DNA of 64,000 bases from the NCBI RefSeq assembly GCF_000613785.1, contig NZ_BAJQ01000007.1, forward strand, positions 1 to 64,000. Reading direction: 5' to 3'. Positions 63,557-64,000 of this stretch are shown here, piece by piece. The stretch is from Segatella oulorum JCM 14966 (GTDB lineage Bacteria > Bacteroidota > Bacteroidia > Bacteroidales > Bacteroidaceae). A program made the position numbers and the translations under genes. The notes below the pieces were generated by a model. That model was not told the DNA's origin and made no database searches. It saw only the letters and a program-made list of their open reading frames with translations. Within the stretch, counting starts at the first letter, position 1, and each line of letters starts with the position of its first letter.

Positions 63557-64000
63557 CTACTTAATCAAATCCACCGAGCGCTTCAAAAATGCATCTAATT
63601 CTTTACCTTTTAGCATGCCATTCTGCAACAAAGCAAGATCAATTAGTTGGTGAACAATGCTATTTTCTTTTGCATAGTTTGCAATCACTTCTTTTTGCTT
63701 ATCTTGTTGCGCAGTGATTTCCTTTTGCGTGTTCTGCACATCATCTTTTTCTTCCTGCGTCAGCTCCTCGGGCTTCTTTGCGCTCTGTGCCTGCTGCAAA
63801 GCCGAGAGACGCGCCTGCAATCCTTTCAGCTCACTTTGAATGGGCTTGAGTGCTTCGCCTGTAGCAGCATCGCAATCGCCCAGCACTTTCTTCACCAAAG
63901 CATGGTCGCTGTTGAGCACCAAAGTGTAACTATCGGGCATTTGCTGATAGAAAGCCATGCCGGGTTGGAACTGGCTCATCTGCTTCATGCGCCGCATATA
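63557..64000 (-). CDS. htpG: molecular chaperone HtpG, C-terminal end
   Basis: 148 codons, the C-terminal part of the Hsp90 homologue; the gene continues beyond the window, so the start is not seen. The family block is KQMSQFQPGMAFYQQMPDSY followed by TLVLNSDHALVKKVL. A lysine/glutamate-rich coiled coil (KKPEELTQEEKDDVQNTQKE) is inserted before the dimerisation helices, ending LDAFLKRSVDLIK. Confidence 0.92.
   Translation of the reverse strand, partial: YMRRMKQMSQFQPGMAFYQQMPDSYTLVLNSDHALVKKVLGDCDAATGEALKPIQSELKGLQARLSALQQAQSAKKPEELTQEEKDDVQNTQKEITAQQDKQKEVIANYAKENSIVHQLIDLALLQNGMLKGKELDAFLKRSVDLIK

Overview
The window comes from a Bacteroidota chromosome, most likely order Bacteroidales and Prevotellaceae-like; genus and species cannot be fixed from the sequence. 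The reasons are: promoters of the Bacteroidetes form (-33 TTTG, about 20 bases, -7 TAnnTTTG) in front of many genes; serine palmitoyltransferase (sphingolipid synthesis); DUF4369, DUF3810 and DUF6261 proteins; a class II (B12) ribonucleotide reductase; and no clear Shine-Dalgarno sequences.

Layout. 1-480: two 43-bp tandem repeat arrays. 489-1881 (-): DUF721/DciA-like gene and recF. 2047-3609 (+): TPR protein, ribH and a small unknown gene. 3734-31430 (-): one co-directional locus of about 27.7 kb for a surface polysaccharide of the Wzx/Wzy type. It holds an initiating sugar-phosphate transferase, a flippase, an EpsG-type polymerase, eleven glycosyltransferase-type genes (four GT4, four GT2, one GT8, one WbsX, one GT-D), three left-handed beta-helix acetyltransferases, an MBOAT plus SGNH pair, an acyltransferase-3, a pyruvyl transferase with an F420H2-dehydrogenase-like partner, an ATP-grasp plus HAD pair, and a canonical SDR followed by a degenerate SDR. 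A textbook promoter lies about 290 bases before its first gene, next to two tRNA-Pro genes. The 18-31 kb part is visibly AT-rich, whereas 57-62 kb is GC-rich.

32-45 kb: spt facing away from a lipid kinase, a DUF3810 predicted metallopeptidase, lipoproteins, a methyltransferase, folB, nrdJ, two transposase remnants with a candidate small RNA, a low-molecular-weight phosphatase and an AlkD-like repair protein. 45-53 kb: dnaX and a divIC-like gene on a shared divergent promoter, then a lipoprotein, dihydroorotase, a stand-alone MetH activation domain, a metallophosphoesterase and a PlsC-type acyltransferase. 53-64 kb (-): dnaA, an MCE/MlaD protein, a cell-wall amidase, DUF6261, a lipoprotein, a UDP-GlcNAc 2-epimerase homologue without key catalytic residues, an SPFH/NfeD pair, an M48 lipoprotein protease, two tRNA-Arg genes and the 3' end of htpG.

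Two things cross these boundaries. First, intergenic tandem arrays of unrelated sequence share nearly the same period: four arrays are 41 bp, two are 43 bp and one is 22 bp. Most units can form a hairpin. Second, ten genes are broken by about thirteen small indels, nearly all one-base losses in short homopolymers, and every gene returns to a whole number of codons once they are repaired. This looks more like consensus error than gene decay.
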